A stretch of DNA of 46,249 nucleotides from a virus. Both the position numbers and the translations under genes were made by a program. Numbering within the stretch: position 1 is the first letter of the stretch; each line of letters opens with the position of its first letter. Positions 8,652-14,178 of this stretch are shown here, piece after piece. Below the pieces are notes generated by a model, which was not told the DNA's origin, did not search any database, and worked only from the letters and a program-made list of their open reading frames with translations. The DNA lies in the IMG/VR virus record IMGVR_UViG_3300032401_000021, positions 1-46,249 of that record; one strand, written 5' to 3'.

Positions 8652-9055
8652 TCTCTTTTATCTGGAGCCGAATATCTCTTCACTCGCAAGAGAGTGGCGT
8701 ACTCTTTCGCAAGACGTTCGTCGTTTTCTTTTAAATCGTTTCCGGAGGGGATCGTAAGTTTGAAATCGGGCTTCAGCGCACTGAACGCTTCCGGATAGAG
8801 AATCTTTCCGAGTTCTATAGTCGCGCGAAAAGAAATCTTCTCGTCACCCGATTCAGACAAATTTCGTAATCGGCGTAAGATGGATTCTCTTTCTGCAATT
8901 AGTCTCAGAGATAGGCGAAATTGGAAATCCTCGTCCAGATCTAATTCGCCGATCTCCTCGTCGGTAAGTCCCACTCTCGCGTAGGCCATAGTCCTGTCGA
9001 ACGTCTCCGCATAGCTCTGTAAGATTAGCTCTTTCTTCTCGGTTAGATCAGACAC
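8648..9055 (-). CDS. Probable terminase small subunit
   Basis: A 135-residue protein that opens the leftward late unit, directly upstream of the large terminase. It begins with an apparent GTG (9055). The N-terminal third (AETFDRTMAYARVGLTDEEI) has the pattern of the DNA-binding helix-turn-helix of small terminases, in which a set of genes tests for sequence novelty in a new host. The middle is helical and charged. It would recognise packaging sites and load the large subunit. The assignment is by position and helix-turn-helix pattern. Confidence 0.78.
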   Translation of the reverse strand: MSDLTEKKELILQSYAETFDRTMAYARVGLTDEEIGELDLDEDFQFRLSLRLIAERESILRRLRNLSESGDEKISFRATIELGKILYPEAFSALKPDFKLTIPSGNDLKENDERLAKEYATLLRVKRYSAPDKRE

Positions 9056-9068
9056 GATATTAGACCCC

Positions 9069-9085
9069 CTACTATATAATAGTAG
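9069..9085. promoter_or_regulatory. Palindromic operator-like site
   Basis: CTACTATATAATAGTAG is a perfect 7-3-7 inverted repeat. A related sequence, ACATATAATAGTAG, lies at 9166-9179. On the minus strand a possible late promoter has its -10 (TACTAT, 9079-9084) inside the palindrome and a -35-like TTGTCG 17 bases upstream (9102-9107), so a bound regulator could block or drive leftward transcription. Promoter assignment is weak; the palindrome is directly visible. Confidence 0.55.
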
Positions 9086-9191
9086 TAGGCACAGCGCGCA
9101 CCGACAAGCGTTTTTTGGCTACACTGCCCAAAAATATGTGTAGTATAACCAAGCAGGCGGGGATTACATATAATAGTAGGGATTATCCGCG

Positions 9192-9214
9192 GATCTTGCG
9201 CGCGGCGCAAGATC
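9192..9214. repeat. GC-rich inverted repeat in control region
   Basis: Arms GATCTTGCGC and GCGCAAGATC are perfect complements around a GCG centre. No T-tract follows on either strand, so an intrinsic terminator is unlikely. It may be a protein-binding palindrome or a leader hairpin. Confidence 0.8.
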
Positions 9215-9218
9215 TCCG

Positions 9219-9253
9219 AAAAATCTAATTTTTTCCAAAAAAATTAGATTTTT
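9219..9253. repeat. AT-rich 16-bp inverted repeat upstream of early promoter
   Basis: AAAAATCTAATTTTTT pairs perfectly with AAAAAATTAGATTTTT across a 3-base centre. The same CTCCGAAAAA sequence flanks it on both sides (9214-9223 and 9254-9263). It sits just upstream of the -35 element of the rightward promoter and could act as an UP-element, a bidirectional terminator or a binding site. Confidence 0.75.
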
Positions 9254-9266
9254 CTCCGAAAAACTC

Positions 9267-9295
9267 TTGACAAAATATATCTATGACATTATATT
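9267..9295 (+). promoter_or_regulatory. Strong sigma70-type early promoter
   Basis: TTGACA (9267-9272) and TATATT (9290-9295) are separated by exactly 17 bases, the consensus arrangement. It points at the first early gene, whose ATG is at 9337 behind a GGAAAG ribosome binding site. This is the best promoter in the window and should be read by host RNA polymerase at once on infection. Confidence 0.85.
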
Positions 9296-9336
9296 ACTAT
9301 TATTGATAAACAATAAAAAACAAAAGGAAAGAAAAA

Positions 9337-9555
9337 ATGAAAACAACAAAAACACAAAAGATCGCAAGAATGGCAGTGATGAACGGATCGAAAAACATGG
9401 GGCACCTGAAAACTCAGATTAACGCAACGACCGACAAGCAGATGTTCTTCATCCTCAACAGATTACAAAGACGTGGGATCATCCAGTGGGAGCGTGGAGC
9501 AGGACGCAATATCATCTTCTCTCTAACCGTAGCGACCGAAGCCTACGCAAGATAG
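9337..9555 (+). CDS. Small basic winged-helix-like early protein
   Basis: A 72-residue, basic protein that is the first gene after the strong early promoter. Residues about 10-60 read as a winged helix: helices IARMAVMNGSKNMGHLKTQI and MFFILNRLQRRGIIQWER, then a wing (GAGRNIIFSLTV). The RLQRRGIIQW segment is typical of recognition-helix ends that precede the wing. It is probably a DNA-binding regulator, though I cannot assign a named family. A hammerhead ribozyme starts 3 bases after its stop codon. Confidence 0.8.
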   Translation: MKTTKTQKIARMAVMNGSKNMGHLKTQINATTDKQMFFILNRLQRRGIIQWERGAGRNIIFSLTVATEAYAR

Positions 9556-9558
9556 AAA

Positions 9559-9610
9559 GGACGAAACGCCCCGCAAGGGCGTCCGATCGTAAACGATCGC
9601 TGACGAGTCC
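9559..9610 (+). ncRNA. Type II hammerhead ribozyme
   Basis: All catalytic core elements are present in the order of a type II (open stem II) hammerhead. Stem II is GGAC (9559-9562) with GUCC (9607-9610). The conserved GAAA is at 9563-9566. Stem III is the A9566-U9582 pair plus CGCCC (9567-9571) with GGGCG (9577-9581) and a 5-nt loop. The cleavage site follows C9583. Stem I is CGATCG (9584-9589) with CGATCG (9594-9599) and a UAAA loop, and the conserved CUGACGA is at 9600-9606. Self-cleavage would separate the mRNA of the first early gene from the next, leaving the latter with a 5' hairpin. The element lies wholly in the intergenic space. Confidence 0.92.
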
Positions 9611-9638
9611 GTCGGAAATAAACCAAAAGGAGACCTAA

Positions 9639-10118
9639 ATGGAAGAAACAAAAGGCGTAAGCCCCGTATGGGAGAAAGTAGTAGATCCTAAGAAGGAAGC
9701 TCGTAAGGCAGAGAAGAAAGCGCGCAGAGAGAAACAACGAGCTCTTCTCGAGAAACTGGGCGCAGCGATGGCCAAGACTCAAGATCAAGAGATCAAGAAG
9801 ATCTGGAACGAGTTTGCGACAGCCCAATCACAGCGTCCTGTTTCTAACGGACAAGCGTCTTATGCCAAGTTCGTTCAGCTCGTAGAAACGAAGAAGAATG
9901 TCTCCGAAGAGGAAATCTTCAAGACATTCCACGTTGGACGAAAGGATTGCGCAGGCTATCTTCGCAAGTATCTTAAGAATGCACTCCCGGAAGAAAGGAT
10001 CTGGATCAACTTCACCCCTTCCGACGGAACCTACAGATTCCTTTCCAAAGGGAAAGAAATGCCGAAGAACTACACCGGATATGTTCCTTCGGACGAGATT
10101 CTCGACATAAGCAAGTAG
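9639..10118 (+). CDS. Hypothetical early protein with basic coiled-coil N-terminus
   Basis: A 159-residue protein with an AAAGGAG ribosome binding site, located between the hammerhead ribozyme and a strong terminator. Residues about 15-60 are Lys/Arg/Glu/Ala-rich and helical (KKEARKAEKKARREKQRALL), likely a coiled coil. Residues about 75-150 look like a compact alpha/beta domain (EEEIFKTFHVGRKDCAGYLR, then NFTPSDGTYRFL), perhaps a winged helix. It may bind nucleic acid or host proteins early in infection. No family recognised. Confidence 0.8.
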   Translation: MEETKGVSPVWEKVVDPKKEARKAEKKARREKQRALLEKLGAAMAKTQDQEIKKIWNEFATAQSQRPVSNGQASYAKFVQLVETKKNVSEEEIFKTFHVGRKDCAGYLRKYLKNALPEERIWINFTPSDGTYRFLSKGKEMPKNYTGYVPSDEILDISK

Positions 10119-10152
10119 TGCATCCTCCTCTATCCTCGTATAACCTGCCTCC

Positions 10153-10180
10153 AAAGGCCGCCCAATGGCGGCCTTTTCTT
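10153..10180 (+). terminator. Rho-independent terminator
   Basis: AAAGGCCGCC (10153-10162) and GGCGGCCTTT (10167-10176) form a perfect 10-bp stem with a 4-nt CAAT loop, followed by TCTT. It ends the short early transcript, so genes beyond 10773 need read-through, antitermination or another promoter. Confidence 0.93.
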
Positions 10181-10329
10181 TGCGCTTATAAGACCCTGTA
10201 CACCAATATTATAATCCAATAGCGATAACCGTAGACCCTCTTTTCTTCCAATCAGTTAGAGCGCCGCGATGGAAGCGACTCTGTTCTTCACGGAAGCTAT
10301 CGCGGATCCCCAGTAGTGGTAAAGTAAAA

Positions 10330-10709
10330 GCGTAACAGCGTAACACGGGCGTAACAAGGGTGTGTCTGGTTTTGCCCGCATTTGCGGCCAAAAACGGACG
10401 CGGCTTGAAGCCTGTTACGCCTGTTACGCCTGTTACGGTCTTTTTATTTTTTTTCCGGCGGCAAAAATAAAACCGCAAAAAACTGCAAGGCGTAACAGGC
10501 GTAACAGGCGTAACAACGTAACATAGCCCGACTGGGCTGGAAAAAAGTACGCAGTTGCGGTAGAAATGGAGAGCAGCCCGACTGGGCTTTGTTACGCTTA
10601 TGGCCTATGTAGGCGTAACAAAGCCAGTCGGACTGTAAAAAATTTAAAAAAATTTAAAAAAAATTAAAAAAATCCTTGCCAAATAATTACTGGGCTTGCA
10701 TGGTTACGC
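10330..10709. other. Candidate replication origin: iteron-like repeats plus AT-rich block
   Basis: A gene-free region (10119-10772) holds about nine copies of GCGTAACA or close variants: direct at 10330, 10338, 10349, 10490, 10499, 10508 and 10613; inverted at 10413, 10422, 10431 (last base changed) and 10590. The inverted cluster 10413-10437 and the direct cluster 10491-10515 are perfect 25-base complements 53 bases apart and could form a long hairpin or cruciform. Two perfect AGCCCGACTGGGCT palindromes (10525-10538, 10575-10588) and a diverged third follow. A/T-only runs at 10637-10672 would be easy to melt. Iterons beside an AT-rich block are the classic layout of an origin, but a regulatory role is also possible. 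Confidence 0.6.
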
Positions 10710-10756
10710 AATAATAATAATAGTAATAATAATAATAGTAATAATAATAATAATAG
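10709..10756 (+). repeat. TAA/AAT trinucleotide microsatellite upstream of pentapeptide gene
   Basis: About 48 bases of imperfect AAT triplets, with two AGT interruptions, end in TAGGAGGAGG, the ribosome binding site of the next gene. Changes in copy number would alter the leader length rather than the frame. Confidence 0.85.
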
Positions 10757-10772
10757 GAGGAGGATAAAAATC

Positions 10773-11333
10773 ATGGAAGAAAACAAAATTAACGAAATCC
10801 TATTAGCGCATAGCCGGTGGATTGCAGGAGGTAAGGATGGAGTTCGAGCCGATCTTCGGGGAGCCAATCTTAGGGGATTCGATCTTCAGGGAGCCGATCT
10901 TCGAAGAGCCTTTTTACAGGGAGCCGATCTTCGAAGAGCCTTTTTACAGGGAGTCGATCTTCGGGAAGCCAATCTTCAGGGAGCCGATCTTCGAAGAGCC
11001 TTTTTACAGGGAGCCGATCTTACAGGCGCCGATCTTACAGGCGCCGATCTTACAGGCGCCGATCTTACAGGCGCCGATCTTACAGGCGCCGATCTTACAG
11101 GCGCCGATCTCATTAGTGGCAGGAAGAAAAAGATTAAGATGAAAAGACTCGCAAACAGAGCGGGTAGATATGCGCTCAATATCTTGGTCGCGTTAGATCA
11201 GTTAATTAACGCTGTTCTTCTCGGCGATCCTAAAGAGACAATCTCGGGCAGAGTCGGTCGTGTAGCGCCGAACTCCAGAATCGCAAAAAGAGATAGACAA
11301 ATTGATGTTCTATCAGAACGATCATTGTCGTAA
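10773..11333 (+). CDS. Pentapeptide-repeat protein with C-terminal phage domain
   Basis: A 186-residue protein starting at ATG 10773 behind AGGAGGAGG. Residues 1-24 form a short cap (EILLAHSRWIAGGKDGVRADL) shared with the second pentapeptide gene. Residues 25-113 are pentapeptide repeats of the A(D/N)LxG type, ending with six perfect DLTGA units coded by six identical 15-bp copies (11016-11105). Such repeats form a right-handed quadrilateral beta-helix and, in Qnr/MfpA relatives, mimic DNA to bind gyrase. The role here is unknown. Residues about 123-186 start with Met (MKRLANRAGRYALNILVALD) and then LINAVLLGDPKETISGR, a pattern found as a stand-alone small phage protein. That segment may be a fused or internally translated domain. 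Confidence 0.87.
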   Translation: MEENKINEILLAHSRWIAGGKDGVRADLRGANLRGFDLQGADLRRAFLQGADLRRAFLQGVDLREANLQGADLRRAFLQGADLTGADLTGADLTGADLTGADLTGADLTGADLISGRKKKIKMKRLANRAGRYALNILVALDQLINAVLLGDPKETISGRVGRVAPNSRIAKRDRQIDVLSERSLS

Positions 11334-11434
11334 GTCAATCGAAAAAGACGAGGGAAAAGGGGATATACTATATCCGGAGAAAAGCACCAGGATAAGAGAT
11401 AATATTGCAGAAAAATAAAAGAAGGAGGATTACG

Positions 11435-11458
11435 ATGTATATATTCTGGGGAATGTAG
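11435..11458 (+). other. Seven-residue mini-ORF behind a perfect ribosome binding site
   Basis: ATG at 11435 follows GAAGGAGG by 6 bases and opens MYIFWGM, then stops at 11456-11458. The ribosome binding site is stronger than that of the next gene (11487). It could be a leader peptide that modulates translation or termination, or a decayed gene start. Nothing else lies in 11334-11486. Confidence 0.4.
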
Positions 11459-11486
11459 GCAAGGAACCTGTGGAGAAAAGACAAGG

Positions 11487-11792
11487 ATGAATGATCTCTC
11501 AGGAAAAGAACTGTTCGTGGGCGACATCGTTATGTCTTCAGTAATCAATGAAGATGGCATTTGTGAGAATCACGGTTTATCCGCAGTCGTGTCTGATAGA
11601 TGGGAGACATGGAGCGGAGGAATCCATAAAGAAAAAGAAGGTGTCGTAGAGCACTTCGTCATGGGCATAAAGTCTATCGAGTTTATGGGAAAGGATTCCA
11701 AAAACTGGATCGTTAAGAAGCTGAAAGACTGGTCGGAATGCCTTGAAGGAGAGCATTGGATAGAATACGGTTTTTCTTACAGAAAAGACTAA
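11487..11792 (+). CDS. Hypothetical early protein
   Basis: A 101-residue acidic protein with Trp-rich patches (ETWSGGIHKE, KNWIVKKLKDWSE, EHWIEYGFSY). The first third (LFVGDIVMSS and SAVVSDRWETW) resembles small SH3-like or YopX-like beta-barrel phage proteins, but the match is loose and only suggestive. It is translated behind GACAAGG. It lies between two pentapeptide-repeat genes, in a block of small early accessory genes. Confidence 0.75.
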   Translation: MNDLSGKELFVGDIVMSSVINEDGICENHGLSAVVSDRWETWSGGIHKEKEGVVEHFVMGIKSIEFMGKDSKNWIVKKLKDWSECLEGEHWIEYGFSYRKD

Positions 11793-11824
11793 AATAAACA
11801 ATAAAAGAAAGGAGGAAGAAAAGA

Positions 11825-12292
11825 ATGCAGAACGACACGAGAGAACTACGATTAGAACACGAGGATACGACGAAAGATCCGAGTATTCTTAAGAGGATCT
11901 ACAAGAAAGAAAAAGAGGGTCAACTAAACTATCTCTATCTACGATGCAAGGCGGAAGAGATAGGAAACGAGGTGATCGGAGATAAGATCGGAATCTATTC
12001 TGTCAGGAAGGAAGACAAGTTTAAAAAGCTGATTCAAGACTCTATGCTCTACGAAGGTAAGCCTTTCCCTCTCTTAACAGGGAATGTTGTTAAGATTCAA
12101 AGAGATAACACAATCATCGCCGTATATGTCAAGACAAGCGACGAGTATGTTGCTCATGTCGTTGAGAATCACTTTAGAGAACTAAAGTATTCCATATACA
12201 CTCACAGAGTCCCTCCCCATTCCTTCGCTAAGATCTACAATTCTCAAAAGGAGCTGGAGATAGCGATGGAAGAACTAAATTTAGCTGTGTAG
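11825..12292 (+). CDS. Hypothetical early protein
   Basis: A 155-residue soluble protein behind a GGAGGAA ribosome binding site. It is mixed alpha/beta with many charged residues, with no signal peptide, membrane segment or known motif. A segment NVVKIQRDNTIIAVYVKTSD (about 87-106) suggests a beta-rich core. Its stop is 9 bases upstream of the second pentapeptide gene, so both are probably on one transcript. Function unknown. Confidence 0.78.
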   Translation: MQNDTRELRLEHEDTTKDPSILKRIYKKEKEGQLNYLYLRCKAEEIGNEVIGDKIGIYSVRKEDKFKKLIQDSMLYEGKPFPLLTGNVVKIQRDNTIIAVYVKTSDEYVAHVVENHFRELKYSIYTHRVPPHSFAKIYNSQKELEIAMEELNLAV

Positions 12293-12301
12293 AGGCAAAG
12301 T

Positions 12302-13153
12302 ATGAATAAAGATAAGATTAAAGAAATTCTATATCTACATCTATCCTGGATTAACCAGTGTGCGGGTGGAGTTCGAGCCGATCTTAAAGGCGCCGATCTT
12401 AAAGGCGCCGATCTTAAAGGCGCCGATCTTAAAGGCGCCGATCTTAAAGGCGCCAATCTTCAGGAAGCCAATCTTCAGGAAGCCCATCTTCAGGAAGCCA
12501 ATCTTCGGGGAGCCAATCTTCGGGGAGCCAATCTTCGGGGAGCCAATCTTCGGGGAGCCAATCTTCAGGGAGCCAATCTTCAGGAAGCCGATCTTAAAGG
12601 AGCCAATCTTCGGGGAGCCAATCTTCAGGAAGCCAATCTTCAGGAAGCCAATCTTCAGGAAGCCCCTCTTCAGGGAGCCCATCTTAAGGGAGCCCATCTT
12701 CGGGGAGCCAATCTTCGGGGAGCCAATCTTCGGGGAGCCAATCTTCAGGGAGCCAATCTTCAGGGAGCCCATCTTCGGGGAGCCAATCTTCAGGGAGCCA
12801 ATCTTCAGGACGCAAATTTCAACGAAGACTATCTAATCTCCTTGACTTCGATACTTCCCGAAGGAACTTTAGTGGGGTATAAGAAGTGTCTAAATCGTGT
12901 AGTAGTTAAGTTGGAGATTCCTTCGGATTCTCGAAGGAGCAATGCAACAGGAAGAAAGTGTCGCGCCGAATACGTTAAAGTGTTGGATGTTTATGGAGCA
13001 GAAAGAGGGACGTCTTCCTACAATCAAAACACACATTACGAGAAGGGTGAGATCGTTACTTGCGACAACTGGGAAGAATGCCGGTGGAGAGAGTGTTCCG
13101 GCGGAATTCATTTCTTTCTCACGAAACGGGAAGCCGAAGGTTATCTGCTGTGA
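12302..13153 (+). CDS. Pentapeptide-repeat protein with DUF5758-like C-terminal domain
   Basis: A 283-residue protein. Residues 1-24 repeat the cap of the first pentapeptide gene (EILYLHLSWINQ, then GGVRADLKG). Residues 25-172 hold about 29 A(N/D)LxG pentapeptides, coded by a 15-bp degenerate tandem repeat, and should fold as one long beta-helix of seven or so coils. Residues 173-283 form a globular domain with GTLVGYKKCLNRVVVKLEIP, RRSNATGRKCRAEYVKVL and WRECSGGIHFFLTKREAEGY. These match the DUF5758 pattern often attached to pentapeptide repeats in phages and large viruses. Function is unknown. A DNA-mimic or host-interaction role is possible. Confidence 0.9.
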   Translation: MNKDKIKEILYLHLSWINQCAGGVRADLKGADLKGADLKGADLKGADLKGANLQEANLQEAHLQEANLRGANLRGANLRGANLRGANLQGANLQEADLKGANLRGANLQEANLQEANLQEAPLQGAHLKGAHLRGANLRGANLRGANLQGANLQGAHLRGANLQGANLQDANFNEDYLISLTSILPEGTLVGYKKCLNRVVVKLEIPSDSRRSNATGRKCRAEYVKVLDVYGAERGTSSYNQNTHYEKGEIVTCDNWEECRWRECSGGIHFFLTKREAEGYLL

Positions 13154-13215
13154 ATGGACGAATTCTTTTTACTGATACCAGAAAATCTTTGAGTTCAACG
13201 GATGGGAGGACAAAT

Positions 13216-13344
13216 ATGAGTGTAATAAGGAACTATCCCAGAAGAGACATATTCGAGAGGGATCTTAATCGCTCCGCCTGTGGTCGGAGGGCTGTACTGA
13301 TAAGTCTGTTGATCTTGTTGATATGGATCATAGTCTTTTTGTAG
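13216..13344 (+). CDS. Small single-pass membrane protein
   Basis: A 42-residue protein starting at ATG 13216, 6 bases after GGGAGGA. The N-terminal half is basic (RNYPRRDIFERDLNRSACGRR). The C-terminal half is one hydrophobic helix (AVLISLLILLIWIIVFL) that ends at the stop. The positive-inside rule places the N-terminus in the cytoplasm. It could be a membrane-anchored early toxin or host-takeover peptide; it is far from the lysis genes, so a holin is less likely. Confidence 0.7.
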   Translation: MSVIRNYPRRDIFERDLNRSACGRRAVLISLLILLIWIIVFL

Positions 13345-13371
13345 AAAAATAAATCTTAGAGGACATAATCT

Positions 13372-13620
13372 ATGCCTAAAAAATATCCAAGAATTACATT
13401 CGTCGTAAGTCCCTCGGATCTCTCCAATTTCTTTAAAAATGAAGAAGAAATTGTGCAGTTTATGGTAAACACGGGAGCCAGAATTGTAGTCCGAGACGGT
13501 CGGATATACGAGAATGGGGAATCTCGCGAGATGCAAGAAGTCTGTAGAGGAAGGTCTCAGAGAGCATTAAGAAAATCGAGTCGAGACTTAATTTGGAGTA
13601 ATCTTTTATGGATAAGTTAG
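13372..13620 (+). CDS. Hypothetical small basic protein
   Basis: An 82-residue protein, with a GAGG ribosome binding site. The sequence starts MPKKYPRITFVVSPSDLSNF and ends with a basic tail. No known motif. Its last 13 bases overlap the start of the HU-like gene, which indicates co-expression. Confidence 0.7.
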   Translation: MPKKYPRITFVVSPSDLSNFFKNEEEIVQFMVNTGARIVVRDGRIYENGESREMQEVCRGRSQRALRKSSRDLIWSNLLWIS

Positions 13621-13880
13621 TGTCTAACCTTTCTATGAGACTACTGGTTAGCAAGAGACAAGCGAGAATCTTGCTAACCGAAGTCTTTGCAGAGATAATC
13701 GAGTCTTCGGAAGAAGAGTCTGTCCATATAAAGAATTTCGGGACCTTTGAGAAAAGAAGAACATCTAAAAAATACAGAGATCCAAGAACTAAAGAACTCA
13801 AAGAAAGCGAGGACAAGTGCAGGCTTATTTTTACGGCTTCAAAAAATCTGTTCTCGAGGGACACTTATGTTAGAGATTAA
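13608..13880 (+). CDS. HU/IHF-family DNA-binding protein
   Basis: A 90-residue protein of HU length. Residues 14-35 match the helical base (VSKRQARILLTEVFAEIIES), and VHIKNFGTFEKRRTSKKYRDP (about 44-64) is the hallmark HU/IHF beta-arm entry, where GFGTF is typical. The rest of the arm and the closing helix region (CRLIFTASKNLF) are present. It bends and compacts DNA. In this setting it may help the nearby origin or protect phage DNA. A host-type histone-like protein encoded by a phage is a known feature. Confidence 0.9.
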   Translation: MDKLVSNLSMRLLVSKRQARILLTEVFAEIIESSEEESVHIKNFGTFEKRRTSKKYRDPRTKELKESEDKCRLIFTASKNLFSRDTYVRD

Positions 13881-14178
13881 CGGAGAAAAGACAGTAAACA
13901 TTGAGGGCGAAGATATGTGGACAGCCAGATCCTTCGCCGAACTCACCCAAAGATCCGTGCGAGTAGTAAGAAAGTTAGTCTTGTACGGGAATCGAATAAG
14001 AAAGCTGAAGGGAAAAACTATCAACGGTCGTATGTACATATACGAACAAGAATTGTTTGATTTTGAGTTCACGACCGGAGGTAGACCCGCAGATATGGGA
14101 GATTTTGTAGAAAGATTTTATATGGAAGAAGGAGAACTACTCCGAGAGGAGGCGTGTGTTAAACCATGCCGAAATTAA
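13867..14178 (+). CDS. Helix-turn-helix / MerR-like DNA-binding protein
   Basis: A 103-residue protein starting at ATG 13867, inside the end of the HU-like gene. Residues about 19-55 (WTARSFAELTQRSVRVVRKL, then a YGNRIRKLKGKTINGRMYIY wing) form an excisionase/MerR-type winged helix. The C-terminal 35 residues are acidic. It is probably a small transcription or replication regulator. It overlaps the primase gene start by 13 bases. Confidence 0.75.
   Translation: MLEINGEKTVNIEGEDMWTARSFAELTQRSVRVVRKLVLYGNRIRKLKGKTINGRMYIYEQELFDFEFTTGGRPADMGDFVERFYMEEGELLREEACVKPCRN

Larger units (their letters stand above)
9056..9336. promoter_or_regulatory. Divergent control region between late (leftward) and early (rightward) units
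   Basis: 281 bases without a gene. It holds a palindromic site at 9069-9085, a related half copy at 9168-9179, a 10-bp GC-rich inverted repeat, a 16-bp AT-rich inverted repeat, and a consensus rightward promoter. The genes on each side point away from it, so both transcription units should begin here. Confidence 0.85.

Noticed and set aside
9192-9253. Intrinsic terminators in the control region
   Set aside because: The GC-rich repeat has no T-run on either side. The AT-rich repeat is a weak stem. Both lie upstream of the genes they would terminate, so binding-site or leader roles fit better.
10209-10478. Minus-strand open frame within the origin-like region
   Set aside because: It is composed of the GTAAC repeats translated (TGVTGVTG), lacks a good ribosome binding site, and opposes the repeats that explain the sequence.
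11016-11105. CRISPR array reading of the 15-bp repeats in the first pentapeptide gene
   Set aside because: Repeats are perfectly contiguous and in frame with DLTGA coding; no spacer sequences.
12341-12836. Long open frames in other phases and on the opposite strand across the pentapeptide array
   Set aside because: A 15-bp repeat whose length is a multiple of three keeps every phase open if one unit lacks stops. They have repetitive composition, no ribosome binding site and overlap a convincing gene.
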